A stretch of DNA of 8,234 nt from Chryseobacterium sp. UBA6632. Lineage in GTDB: Bacteria; Bacteroidota; Bacteroidia; Flavobacteriales; Weeksellaceae. Below are positions 1-6,879 of the stretch, piece by piece (the stretch's first letter is position 1; every line of letters starts with the position of its first letter). Position numbers and translations under genes: made by a program. The notes under the pieces are model-generated. The model had not been told where the DNA came from and searched no databases. It was given only the letters and a program-made list of their open reading frames with translations. Location: NCBI GenBank assembly GCA_002455915.1, contig DKLU01000384.1, positions 1-8,234 on the forward strand, in the 5' to 3' direction.

Positions 1-36
1 CAACAAAAAAGGATGCCGTTTCTATCAGGGCTAGGG
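1..36 (-). repeat. Partial conserved intergenic element (possible structured RNA), minus strand
   Basis: Read on the minus strand, positions 36 to 5 give a run containing TAGCCCTGAT, then CGGCATCC and a T-rich tract, and the element continues past the window edge. From memory this resembles a motif (TAGCCC.GAT followed by ATCCTTTTT) that recurs between genes in Flavobacteriia and may correspond to the Rfam Flavo-1 RNA, but I could not search for it. Only the 5' part would be present. No start codon, coding signature or terminator helps to decide its role. The family assignment is a guess; what the sequence shows is only the motif and its position before the ftsL leader. Confidence 0.35.
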
Positions 37-70
37 TTAAGTCTTTTACTTTAATGATAGTCAGTCCTGA

Positions 71-131
71 AAAATTCCCCTCCAGTAGAGGGGTGGCGAA
101 AATTCAAAGAATTTTTGACGGGGTGGTTATA
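71..131 (+). repeat. Double-hairpin repeat-like element with GGGGTGG direct repeats
   Basis: This stretch is G/C-rich in an AT-rich leader. Hairpin 1 pairs 77-82 with 88-93 (CCCCTC/GAGGGG, 5-base loop). Hairpin 2 pairs 97-105 with 109-117 (nine pairs, one G-U, loop AAA). The heptamer GGGGTGG occurs twice, at 90-96 and 120-126, exactly 30 bases apart, bracketing hairpin 2. The CCCC arm of hairpin 1 could pair with either G block, so two alternative folds are possible. I recall closely similar blocks scattered between genes in Chryseobacterium-like genomes, but that is memory and not a search result. It sits 39 bases before the ftsL start. Confidence 0.55.
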
Positions 132-157
132 AAAACTACAATTAAATAATAATAAAT

Positions 158-170
158 CAGACAAAGTCTG
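158..170 (+). promoter_or_regulatory. Small hairpin abutting the ftsL GTG start
   Basis: CAGAC at 158-162 pairs perfectly with GTCTG at 166-170 around an AAA loop. The last paired base is the G of the GTG start codon of ftsL. No Shine-Dalgarno-like sequence precedes the start. A five-pair stem here could modulate initiation, but it is short enough to be chance. Confidence 0.25.
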
Positions 171-538
171 TGGCAAAAAGAGCAACAACAAATCGCCCTC
201 AGAAAAAGTTAACTTTTATAGACATTATAAAAGGTAATTTCCTGAATCGTGATGAGATAAAAGTACATTACAAGTATTTTTTATTGTTGTTTGTGCTGAT
301 GATGGCGATGATCTACACCAACCATTTGGTGAATAAAAAGATCAAAATCGTAAATACATTAAAAGAAGAAACAGAAGAATATAAATCGAGAAACGCTTAC
401 GCACAAAGTAAGCTGATAAAAGTAAAAATGGAATCGGAGCTGGGGAAAGAGGTTGCAAAGGATTCTTTGATGACCTTGGAAAATCACCCTCATAAATTGC
501 TCATAAAACTGGACAGTACAGATGCAAAAGCCAAGTGA
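170..538 (+). CDS. ftsL: FtsL-like bitopic cell division protein
   Basis: A 122-residue protein with the architecture of FtsL as found in Bacteroidota. It has a basic N-terminal cytoplasmic tail (residues 1-34, rich in K and R), one membrane segment at about 35-52, then a polar helical stretch from about 53 with K/E/L-rich spacing compatible with a periplasmic coiled coil. FtsL partners with FtsB/FtsQ and activates FtsW-FtsI septal synthesis; no separate FtsB is visible here. The start is GTG: the only in-frame codons upstream lead to a stop at 143-145 with no ATG, and the first predicted residues (MAKR...) fit the family. The 3' end overlaps ftsI by 17 bases, implying translational coupling. 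FtsL is poorly conserved in sequence, so the call rests on size, topology and position immediately before ftsI in the dcw order. Confidence 0.85.
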   Translation: MAKRATTNRPQKKLTFIDIIKGNFLNRDEIKVHYKYFLLLFVLMMAMIYTNHLVNKKIKIVNTLKEETEEYKSRNAYAQSKLIKVKMESELGKEVAKDSLMTLENHPHKLLIKLDSTDAKAK

Positions 539-2513
539 ATACGATAACAAGCGTAAAAATACCTTAAGGTGGGGCTACCTCTTCGCAGTGGTAGCTTTGT
601 GCGTATTTGTCATGTTCCTTGCGAGAATCGTCATCTTGCAAAACACCAATGTTCAGGAAATTAAAGACGATTACATTAATAAAAATTACCGCGAAGCAAC
701 TTTAAAAGCAGCACGTGGTAATTTATTTGCATCAGACGGTTCTATTCTGGCAACAACGGTAATGCGTTATGATATCTATCTAGATTTCAAAACGATGAAA
801 GACACGATTTATACGAATAATGTTGGCGCTTTAACGGATTCTTTAAGCAAAATGTTCGGAAAGTCTAAAATTGAATTCAGAAAAAAATTCGACGAGCAAA
901 GAAAAAAGAAAAACCAGTATTATACTTTGGTAAAAGGTCTCGACTTTGATCAGTACGATAGAATCAGAAATTTCCCGATTTTTAATAAAGGTAAAAATAA
1001 AGGTGGTTTTATCGTTGACAGAAACTACAAACGAGAACTGGCAACTTCCGAAATCGGAGCAGGAACCATCGGAATGGATGATGGCGAACATACCGCGGGG
1101 CTTGAAGGTGCTTTTTCTAAATATTTAAGAGGAACCGACGGGAAAAGATTAGAACAAAGAATCAACTCTTCTCAATGGAAGCCGATTGATTTCTGGAAAG
1201 TTCAGGAACCTGTGGATGGCGAAGATGTTTACACTACTTTAGATCTTAGAATTCAAGACATTGCACATTCCGCTTTGCAGAAGCAGCTGATTAATTTCGA
1301 AGCAAAACACGGCACCGTGGTGGTGATGGAAGTTGAAACCGGGAAAGTTCGCGCTTTGGTTAATTTAAGAAGAGATGAAGACGGAAATTATGTCGATTCT
1401 TATAATTACGCTTTAAAAGATAATATTGAACCTGGTTCTACTTTTAAAACGATTTCGTTGTTAGCCGCGATGGATGATGGTTTTATTGATGAAAATACAA
1501 CCGTAAATGTAGGAAACGGCGTTTGGGTCTATGCAAAACAAAGAATTTCCGACGGCCACGGCGGAGGAACATATGACATCAGTGATGTTTTGGCAAAATC
1601 CAGCAACGTAGGAACAGCCAAACTGATTACAAAATATTACGCCGAAAAACCTCAGATTTTCCTAGATCATCTGAAACGCTGGAAATTATTTGATAAAATG
1701 GAGATCGAGCTTCCAGGAATTACCAAACCGAAGATCGTAACTCCACAAAATAAAAGATGGAATGCTGCCACATTAGCGTCAATTGCTTACGGATATTCAT
1801 CAAACATCAATTTATTACAATTAGCAACTTTCTATAACGGAGTTGCTAATAATGGTAAAATGCTGAAGCCTTTATTCATCGATAAAATCATGAAAGATGG
1901 CAAAGTAATGTATCAGGCAAAACCGGAAGTAATGGTTAACAGAATGGCATCTGAAAAGGCGATTAAAATGATGACCAATGCTTTAACAAAAGCTGTGGAA
2001 AAAGGAACAGGACGAAGCATTTTCACACCAAATTTAAAAATGGCAGGGAAAACAGGAACGGCAAGATTTGAATATTGGTTGCCTGGTCCGATGAAGTATC
2101 GTGCATCATTTGCAGGCTTCTATCCGGCTGATAATCCGAAATATACCTGTTACGTCATGATCAGCGAGCCGAATACTTCTAAAGGATTTTACGGAGGAAC
2201 CGTATCCGCACCGGTGTTTAAAGAAATTGCAGGAAAAACGTTCTTAAAAACGCCACAAAACATTGAAAAAGAAATGCTTGTCGACAAAAAGGTAAACCTT
2301 AGCAAAATGGTGGAACCTAATGTAAAAATAGCAGTTAACAATAAACAAATGCCAAGTGTAGTCGGATTAATCGGTAAAAACGTGATCCCACAACTGGAAA
2401 ATTTAGGATATCGTGTAGATTTTAAAGGAGTTGGAAGAATTACCGAACAATTCCCGCTGGAAGGTACAACGATCAGTAAAAACCAGAGAATTTATTTGTC
2501 TCTGCAGAATTAA
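522..2513 (+). CDS. ftsI: Class B penicillin-binding protein, septal transpeptidase FtsI/PBP3
   Basis: A 663-residue D,D-transpeptidase that cross-links septal peptidoglycan with FtsW. A short cytoplasmic tail is followed by a membrane anchor at about 17-39. The conserved start of the N-terminal dimerisation domain is at 65-77 (RGNLFASDGSILA). The transpeptidase domain spans roughly 260-585 and has all three active-site motifs: S306-T-F-K309 with the nucleophilic serine, S360-S-N362, and K510-T-G-T513. A PASTA-like domain occupies about 609-663, beginning MPSVVGL. The protein is longer than E. coli FtsI (588) because of the C-terminal domain and a larger N-terminal region. The ATG lies inside ftsL, overlapping by 17 bases, which supports coupled translation. 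Its neighbours (ftsL, murE, mraY, murD, ftsW) favour FtsI over the elongation PBP2. The gene is intact. Confidence 0.95.
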   Translation: MQKPSEYDNKRKNTLRWGYLFAVVALCVFVMFLARIVILQNTNVQEIKDDYINKNYREATLKAARGNLFASDGSILATTVMRYDIYLDFKTMKDTIYTNNVGALTDSLSKMFGKSKIEFRKKFDEQRKKKNQYYTLVKGLDFDQYDRIRNFPIFNKGKNKGGFIVDRNYKRELATSEIGAGTIGMDDGEHTAGLEGAFSKYLRGTDGKRLEQRINSSQWKPIDFWKVQEPVDGEDVYTTLDLRIQDIAHSALQKQLINFEAKHGTVVVMEVETGKVRALVNLRRDEDGNYVDSYNYALKDNIEPGSTFKTISLLAAMDDGFIDENTTVNVGNGVWVYAKQRISDGHGGGTYDISDVLAKSSNVGTAKLITKYYAEKPQIFLDHLKRWKLFDKMEIELPGITKPKIVTPQNKRWNAATLASIAYGYSSNINLLQLATFYNGVANNGKMLKPLFIDKIMKDGKVMYQAKPEVMVNRMASEKAIKMMTNALTKAVEKGTGRSIFTPNLKMAGKTGTARFEYWLPGPMKYRASFAGFYPADNPKYTCYVMISEPNTSKGFYGGTVSAPVFKEIAGKTFLKTPQNIEKEMLVDKKVNLSKMVEPNVKIAVNNKQMPSVVGLIGKNVIPQLENLGYRVDFKGVGRITEQFPLEGTTISKNQRIYLSLQN

Positions 2514-2519
2514 AAAAGA

Positions 2520-2569
2520 GTCCTGAAAGGACGATTTAAATAAGAATAGGATGAAAATCCTATTAATAA
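2520..2569 (+). repeat. GAA-loop tandem hairpin element, copy 1
   Basis: Two hairpins lie in tandem: GTCCT-GAA-AGGAC (2520-2532) and an eight-pair stem at 2545-2552/2557-2564 with a GAAA loop. The segment aligns without gaps to 8135-8184 (constant offset 5615). Between the copies the outer pair of stem 2 changes from A-T (2545/2564) to G-C (8160/8179), and the loop-closing pair of stem 1 changes from T-A (2524/2528) to C-G (8139/8143). Such paired changes suggest that the fold is conserved as RNA. It starts seven bases after the ftsI stop codon. There is no U tract after either stem, so it does not look like an intrinsic terminator. Confidence 0.7.
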
Positions 2570-2580
2570 AGAAGAAATAA

Positions 2581-2627
2581 CGACCCCGAAGGGTTCAATA
2601 TCAATAGCCGTAAGTGAAACTTATGGA
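2581..2627 (+). repeat. Second pair of GAA-loop hairpins in the ftsI-murE gap
   Basis: Hairpin 3 (2582-2596) pairs GACCCC with GGGTTC around a GAA loop, with one C-T mismatch; an alternative fold uses a CGAA tetraloop. Hairpin 4 pairs 2608-2615 with 2619-2626 (eight pairs, one G-T) around GAA. With copy 1 of the tandem element just upstream, the 161-base gap carries four stems, all capped by GAA or GAAA. I recall comparable blocks (a CCCGAAGGG stem, then ATAGCC and a GTGAAAC stem) as interspersed repeats in flavobacterial genomes, but this was not searched. Confidence 0.6.
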
Positions 2628-2674
2628 CTTATAGAATAAGAAGGAACGATTAAAAAATATAAAGCATCAAGGAA

Positions 2675-4135
2675 ATGCAGTTAAATGAATTATTAAAAAG
2701 AATTCCAGTATTAGAAATTCACGGTGACGACACTCGTGAGGTTTCCGAATTGGTTTTCGACAGTAGAAAGGTTACGGAAAACTCTTTGTACATCGCAATG
2801 AGAGGAACGGTTGTGGATGGACATTCATTTATTGCATCTTCGGTTGAAAAAGGAGCAACAGCAATTGTTTGCGAAGAATTTCCTGAAAATCTGGATGAAA
2901 ATGTGACTTACGTTAAAGTAAAAGATTCATCTAAAACTTTAGGACATTTAGCTTCTAATTTTTTCGGAAATCCTTCTGAAAAATTAAAATTAATTGGAGT
3001 TACAGGAACCAACGGAAAAACTTCTGTTTCTACCCTGCTTTTTGATGTGTTTAAAAACTTAGGTTACGATTCTGCTTTACTTTCTACGGTTGAAATCAGA
3101 ATTGGAGATCAGGTAATTCCGGCAACGCATACGACTCCGGATATTATTACCATTAATAAAATCTTAGCTCAGGCGGTTGAGGAAGGTTGCGAATTTGCTT
3201 TCATGGAAGTGAGTTCTCACGGAATTGCTCAAAACAGAATCGAAGGGCTTCATTTTAAAGTAGCTGGTTTCACGAATTTAACGCACGATCATTTAGATTA
3301 TCATAAAACGTTTGATGAATATTTAAAAACGAAGAAAAGATTTTTTGATCAATTGGAAGATACAGCCGTTGCCATCACAAATGTGGATGACAAAAACGGA
3401 AATGTAATGCTTCAAAATACAAAGGCAACGAAAAGGTCTTATGCTTTGAAAACAATGGCAGATTTCCACGGAAAATCTCTGGAAGTTGATTTCAACGGAA
3501 TGTTGCTGAACTTCAACGGAAAAGAATTCTGGACGACATTGACTGGAAAATTCAATGTATACAATTTACTATTGGTTTTTGGAATTGCTTCTGAACTTGG
3601 TTTTGAACAGGATGAAATTTTGCAGGCGATCAGTCAGTTAAAAAGAGTTTCCGGAAGATTTGAAACTTTCAAATCAGATGGTGGAATTTTCTTCATTGTA
3701 GATTATGCGCACACTCCGGATGCTTTAGAAAACATCTTGGACAGCATTAATGATATCAGAACAAAAAACGAAAGGTTAATCACGGTTTTCGGATGCGGAG
3801 GCGACAGAGATCACTCCAAAAGACCTGAAATGGGGAATATTGCCACTAAAAAATCGACGTTGGCAATCATCACTTCAGACAACCCAAGAACAGAAGATCC
3901 GGCAGTAATCATAAAGGAAATTGAAGCGGGTGTTGAACCTCAGAACTTCAGCAAATACACTTCGATTCCCGACAGAAAAGAAGCCATCAAAATGGCGATA
4001 AAGTTTGCAGAACCTAAAGATATCGTTCTTGTAGCCGGAAAAGGTCACGAAACATATCAAGAGATAAATGGTGTAAAACATCATTTTGACGACAAAGAGA
4101 CAATTAATGAGCTTTGGAAATTAATGAGTAAGTAA
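2675..4135 (+). CDS. murE: UDP-MurNAc-tripeptide synthetase MurE (meso-DAP-adding)
   Basis: A 486-residue cytoplasmic Mur ligase that adds the third amino acid to UDP-MurNAc-L-Ala-D-Glu using ATP. The N-terminal UDP-binding domain covers about 1-100. The ATP P-loop is GTNGKT at 111-116, followed by the EVSSHG segment at 178-183 and HDHLDYH at 204-210. K220 is the expected carbamylated lysine by spacing from LDYH. GRFE at 327-330 and YAHTPDA at 344-350 precede the C-terminal domain. DNPR at 402-405 is the signature of meso-diaminopimelate-specific MurE, and GKGHE is at 455-459. Length is close to the usual 490. The ATG at 2675 is preceded directly by AAGGA, too close to act as a normal ribosome site. 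Intact; substrate specificity is inferred from DNPR. Confidence 0.96.
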   Translation: MQLNELLKRIPVLEIHGDDTREVSELVFDSRKVTENSLYIAMRGTVVDGHSFIASSVEKGATAIVCEEFPENLDENVTYVKVKDSSKTLGHLASNFFGNPSEKLKLIGVTGTNGKTSVSTLLFDVFKNLGYDSALLSTVEIRIGDQVIPATHTTPDIITINKILAQAVEEGCEFAFMEVSSHGIAQNRIEGLHFKVAGFTNLTHDHLDYHKTFDEYLKTKKRFFDQLEDTAVAITNVDDKNGNVMLQNTKATKRSYALKTMADFHGKSLEVDFNGMLLNFNGKEFWTTLTGKFNVYNLLLVFGIASELGFEQDEILQAISQLKRVSGRFETFKSDGGIFFIVDYAHTPDALENILDSINDIRTKNERLITVFGCGGDRDHSKRPEMGNIATKKSTLAIITSDNPRTEDPAVIIKEIEAGVEPQNFSKYTSIPDRKEAIKMAIKFAEPKDIVLVAGKGHETYQEINGVKHHFDDKETINELWKLMSK

Positions 4136-4141
4136 AAATTT

Positions 4142-4205
4142 ATAATCGATAATTGATCAATCTTAATTGATTTTTATCATTCATCAATAATTATTTATCA
4201 TTTAT
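4142..4205 (+). repeat. AT-rich heptad-periodic foldback array in the murE-mraY gap
   Basis: From 4143 the sequence can be cut into nine consecutive 7-base units. The first four resemble TAATTGA and the last five resemble CATTTAT. T dominates the first and fourth columns, and the last two columns read GA in most early units and AT in the later ones. The whole stretch also folds back in a single register (position i pairs with 8340 minus i): 4142-4145, 4149-4150, 4152-4157, 4159-4161 and 4164-4166 pair with their partners down to 4174, 18 Watson-Crick pairs plus one G-T over 25 positions. High AT content makes chance pairing more likely here than in the mraY-murD array. Confidence 0.5.
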
Positions 4206-4218
4206 AAAAAATAAAAGA

Positions 4219-5460
4219 ATGTTATACTATCTATACGAATATTTAACCGCCCACGGAATCCACGTTCCAGGATTGGGAATGTTGAAATACATTTCTTTCC
4301 GAGCAGGGATGGCTGTTTTATTTTCTTTGATCATTGCTCTTGTTTATGGTAAGAGAATCATCAACTATCTGAGAACAAAACAGATGGGTGAATTGGTTCG
4401 TGATCTTGGTCTAGACGGTCAAAAACAAAAAGAAGGAACTCCTACAATGGGAGGTCTTATCATTATTTTGGCTACAATCATTCCTGTATTGCTATTTACC
4501 AGAATTACAAATGTTTACATCGTTCTTTTATTGGTTTCCATGCTTTGGATGGGTGCCATTGGTTTTCTGGATGATTATTTAAAGAAAATCAAGAAAAATA
4601 AAGATGGTTTAAGTGGTAAATTTAAAATCATCGGGCAAGTCGGATTAGGGTTAATTATCGGAGTTACAATGTATTTCCATCCTGACATTACGGTTAAAAG
4701 AAAATATGCAGATGCCAAAGTAGTGAACAGAAATAATGTTGAACAGAATTTTATGCCAACAGAAAAAATCACTGTGTCTACCGTTCCATTTACAAAAAAT
4801 AACGAATTCGATTATAGTGGAATTTTATTCTGGATGAATGACAAAGATGCTCACGAATGGGCTTGGATTGTTTTTATCCCGATTGTCATTTTCATCGTAA
4901 CAGCCGTGTCAAACGGAGCCAATATTACAGATGGGATTGATGGTCTCGCCGCAGGAACAAGTGTCGTCATTCTTCTTGTTTTGGCCTTATTCGCCTATGT
5001 GTCCGGAAACATCATTTTTGCAGATTATCTGAATATTATGTTCCTGCCCAATATGGGAGAAACCACCATTTTCGCCGTTGCCATGGTAGGTGCCGTGATC
5101 GGATTTTTCTGGTACAACACCTATCCTGCACAGGTTTTTATGGGAGATACAGGAAGTTTAATGCTAGGTGGCGTTATTGCCGTTTTAGCGGTTATTTTAA
5201 GAAAAGAGCTCTTGATTCCCGTGTTATGCGGAATCTTTTTAATTGAAAATCTATCTGTAATGCTTCAGGTAGTTGTTTTTAAATATAGAAAAAGAAAACA
5301 TGGGTTGGAATATGCTCAAAATAATAGATTATTCAAAATGTCTCCATTACACCATCATTATCAGAAAGACGGTTTCCACGAAAGTAAAATCGTAAACAGA
5401 ATGATAATTATAGGAGTAATTCTGGCAATTGTTTGTCTGATAACACTGAAGATGAGATAA
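4219..5460 (+). CDS. mraY: Phospho-MurNAc-pentapeptide translocase MraY
   Basis: A 413-residue polytopic membrane enzyme that transfers phospho-MurNAc-pentapeptide from UDP to undecaprenyl phosphate, giving lipid I on the inner face of the membrane. Key motifs are PTMGG at 75-79, the aspartate pair D118-D119 in [17 protein letters not shown] at 235-243, D310 in MGDTGS, and the HHH motif at 378-380. About ten hydrophobic segments are visible. It is some 50 residues longer than E. coli MraY (360). The extra length is mostly a hydrophilic stretch at about 155-213, predicted to lie outside the membrane, plus about ten residues in the cytoplasmic loop before HHH (HGLEYAQNN region, 361-369). The reading frame is uninterrupted and the catalytic set complete, so these are family-level insertions and not damage. 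Confidence 0.96.
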   Translation: MLYYLYEYLTAHGIHVPGLGMLKYISFRAGMAVLFSLIIALVYGKRIINYLRTKQMGELVRDLGLDGQKQKEGTPTMGGLIIILATIIPVLLFTRITNVYIVLLLVSMLWMGAIGFLDDYLKKIKKNKDGLSGKFKIIGQVGLGLIIGVTMYFHPDITVKRKYADAKVVNRNNVEQNFMPTEKITVSTVPFTKNNEFDYSGILFWMNDKDAHEWAWIVFIPIVIFIVTAVSNGANITDGIDGLAAGTSVVILLVLALFAYVSGNIIFADYLNIMFLPNMGETTIFAVAMVGAVIGFFWYNTYPAQVFMGDTGSLMLGGVIAVLAVILRKELLIPVLCGIFLIENLSVMLQVVVFKYRKRKHGLEYAQNNRLFKMSPLHHHYQKDGFHESKIVNRMIIIGVILAIVCLITLKMR

Positions 5461-5462
5461 AA

Positions 5463-5525
5463 AAACTGCAGTAAGCAATAAGCGGTAAGCATTTGGCTTA
5501 AAGCTTAGAGCCTATGGCATAAAGC
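5463..5525 (+). repeat. Nine-unit heptad array (NNNNNGC) folding into a long hairpin
   Basis: Nine uninterrupted 7-base units, each ending in GC, fill most of the mraY-murD gap (units end at 5469, 5476, 5483, 5490, 5497, 5504, 5511, 5518 and 5525). The left half repeats TAAGC (5472-5476, 5479-5483, 5486-5490), and the right half repeats its complement GCTTA (5496-5500, 5503-5507, and variant GCCTA at 5510-5514). All pair in one register (i with 10986 minus i): 5-bp blocks separated by 2x2 internal loops, one of them tandem G-A (5484-5485 against 5501-5502), around a 5-base loop. Counting from 5467/5519 there are 18 Watson-Crick pairs and one G-T over 24 positions. It ends eight bases before the murD start. 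Confidence 0.75.
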
Positions 5526-5533
5526 AAAAAAGT

Positions 5534-6871
5534 ATGAAAATAGTTGTTCTAGGAGGAGGAGAAAGCGGTTGTGGTGCTGCTTATTTGGCTAAAAAGAAAG
5601 GTATGGAAGTTTTCCTTTCAGACAAAGGAGCTATTAAGGATAATTATAAGCAGTTTCTTCTTGAAAACGGAATTGAGTTTGAGGAAGAGAATCACGATGA
5701 AGAAAGAATTTTGAATGCAGACTGGATCGTAAAAAGTCCGGGAATTCCGAAAAAAGCGGAAATGATTAAAAAAATTCAGGAAAAAGGCATCAGGCTTTCT
5801 TCTGAAATTGAATTTGCTTCGGAGTTTACCGATGCTAAAATCATTGCAATTACAGGAAGTAATGGGAAAACAACAACTACATCTTTAATCTATTATATCC
5901 TGAAAAATGACGGATTAAATGTAGGTTTAGGCGGAAACATCGGGTACAGCTTTGCAAAACAGGTTGCCGATGAAAACCATGAATATTATGTTTTGGAAGT
6001 AAGTTCTTTCCAATTAGATGATATTCAGAATTTTAGACCCTATATTTCTTTATTGTTGAATTTGTCTCAGGATCATCTCGATCAGTACAATTACAATTAT
6101 GAAGAATATGCTTTAGCGAAATTCAGAATCACTGAAAATCAAGAGAATGATAATTTCTTCATCTACAATAAAGATGATGAAATGAGTAAAAATATCCTTG
6201 AAAAGCTAGAAGTTAAGGCGAAAATGATTCCTTTTTCAACAAAAGAACATTTAGCGGAAGGAGGTTTTATAAATGAAGATAAAATAGAGGTTAAAATTCA
6301 AGATGATTTCTCCATGAAAATTGATGAGCTATCATTAATTGGAAATCATAATGTTGCGAACAGCTTAGCGGCTTCAATTGCGGGTAAGATTTTGAAAATC
6401 AACAATGAAAGCATCAGAAATTCATTAATGACTTTTCAGGCGGTTGAGCACAGACTGGAATTTGTTTCTGAAATTGATGGCGTAAAATACATCAACGACA
6501 GCAAGGCAACCAACGTGAACGCAACTTATTACGCGTTAGAAAGCATGAAAACTCCGACCGTTTGGATTGTTGGAGGTTTAGATAAAGGAAATGACTATTC
6601 CGAGATTGAGGATTTAGTTAAAAGAAAAGTAAAAGCAATTGTTTGTTTAGGAATTGATAATGAAAAGATTATTAATTTCTTTAAAGACAAAAAAGAGTTT
6701 ATTTACGACACATCAAGCATGGAAAAAGCGGTTGAGATTTCAAAGTCTTTGGCTAAAAAAGGAGATACAGTTTTACTTTCTCCTTGTTGCGCAAGTTTTG
6801 ATTTATTCAAGAGCTATGAAGACAGAGGTCGACAGTTTAAAGAGCAGGTTTTAAAAGCCAATAGCCAATAG
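5534..6871 (+). CDS. murD: UDP-MurNAc-L-alanine:D-glutamate ligase MurD
   Basis: A 445-residue cytoplasmic Mur ligase that adds D-glutamate to UDP-MurNAc-L-Ala with ATP. The N-terminal Rossmann-like UDP-binding domain starts with GGGESG at 7-12 and has KSPGIP at 67-72. The P-loop is GSNGKTTT at 108-115, with EVSSFQLD at 155-162 and QDHLDQY at 179-185. K196 is the expected carbamylated lysine. NHNVAN at 271-276, HRLE at 306-309 and NDSKATN at 321-327 mark the end of the central domain. The C-terminal domain carries SPCCASFDLFKSYEDRG at 416-432, the MurD signature, with Cys419 where many homologues have Ala. Length is normal (E. coli 438). The last four or five residues and the stop codon come from a CAATAGC repeat, so the exact C-terminus may vary between strains. 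Confidence 0.95.
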   Translation: MKIVVLGGGESGCGAAYLAKKKGMEVFLSDKGAIKDNYKQFLLENGIEFEEENHDEERILNADWIVKSPGIPKKAEMIKKIQEKGIRLSSEIEFASEFTDAKIIAITGSNGKTTTTSLIYYILKNDGLNVGLGGNIGYSFAKQVADENHEYYVLEVSSFQLDDIQNFRPYISLLLNLSQDHLDQYNYNYEEYALAKFRITENQENDNFFIYNKDDEMSKNILEKLEVKAKMIPFSTKEHLAEGGFINEDKIEVKIQDDFSMKIDELSLIGNHNVANSLAASIAGKILKINNESIRNSLMTFQAVEHRLEFVSEIDGVKYINDSKATNVNATYYALESMKTPTVWIVGGLDKGNDYSEIEDLVKRKVKAIVCLGIDNEKIINFFKDKKEFIYDTSSMEKAVEISKSLAKKGDTVLLSPCCASFDLFKSYEDRGRQFKEQVLKANSQ

Positions 6872-6872
6872 C
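6852..6872 (+). repeat. Short heptad repeat forming the murD 3' end
   Basis: Three 7-base units ending in AGC lie in tandem at 6852-6858, 6859-6865 and 6866-6872. The last two are identical (CAATAGC). They encode the final residues of MurD, and the TAG stop lies inside the third unit. The phase rule (GC every seven bases) is the same as in the array upstream of murD at 5463-5525. Confidence 0.6.
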
Positions 6873-6879
6873 AGAACAT

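Noticed and set aside
3..149. Open frame without stop running from the window start to a TAA at 147-149, possibly the end of rsmH
   Set aside because: The 48 codons show none of the arginine/alanine-rich ending expected of RsmH and run straight through both repeat-like elements, so the openness is probably chance.
130..170. Bacteroidota-type promoter (TTG and TAnnTTTG) before ftsL
   Set aside because: I found no pair of boxes at suitable spacing; the transcript probably begins upstream of the window.
843..1091. Antisense and alternate-frame open frames inside the mur and fts genes
   Set aside because: They lie wholly within strongly supported genes, have no recognisable domains and are shadows of the real frames.
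2520..2626. Intrinsic terminators in the ftsI-murE gap
   Set aside because: Stems are present, but none is followed by a T run, and essential genes continue on the same strand.
4142..5525. Heptad arrays as CRISPR or operator arrays
   Set aside because: Units are seven bases with no spacers, no cas genes are near, and the units are too degenerate to be repeated protein sites without further evidence.
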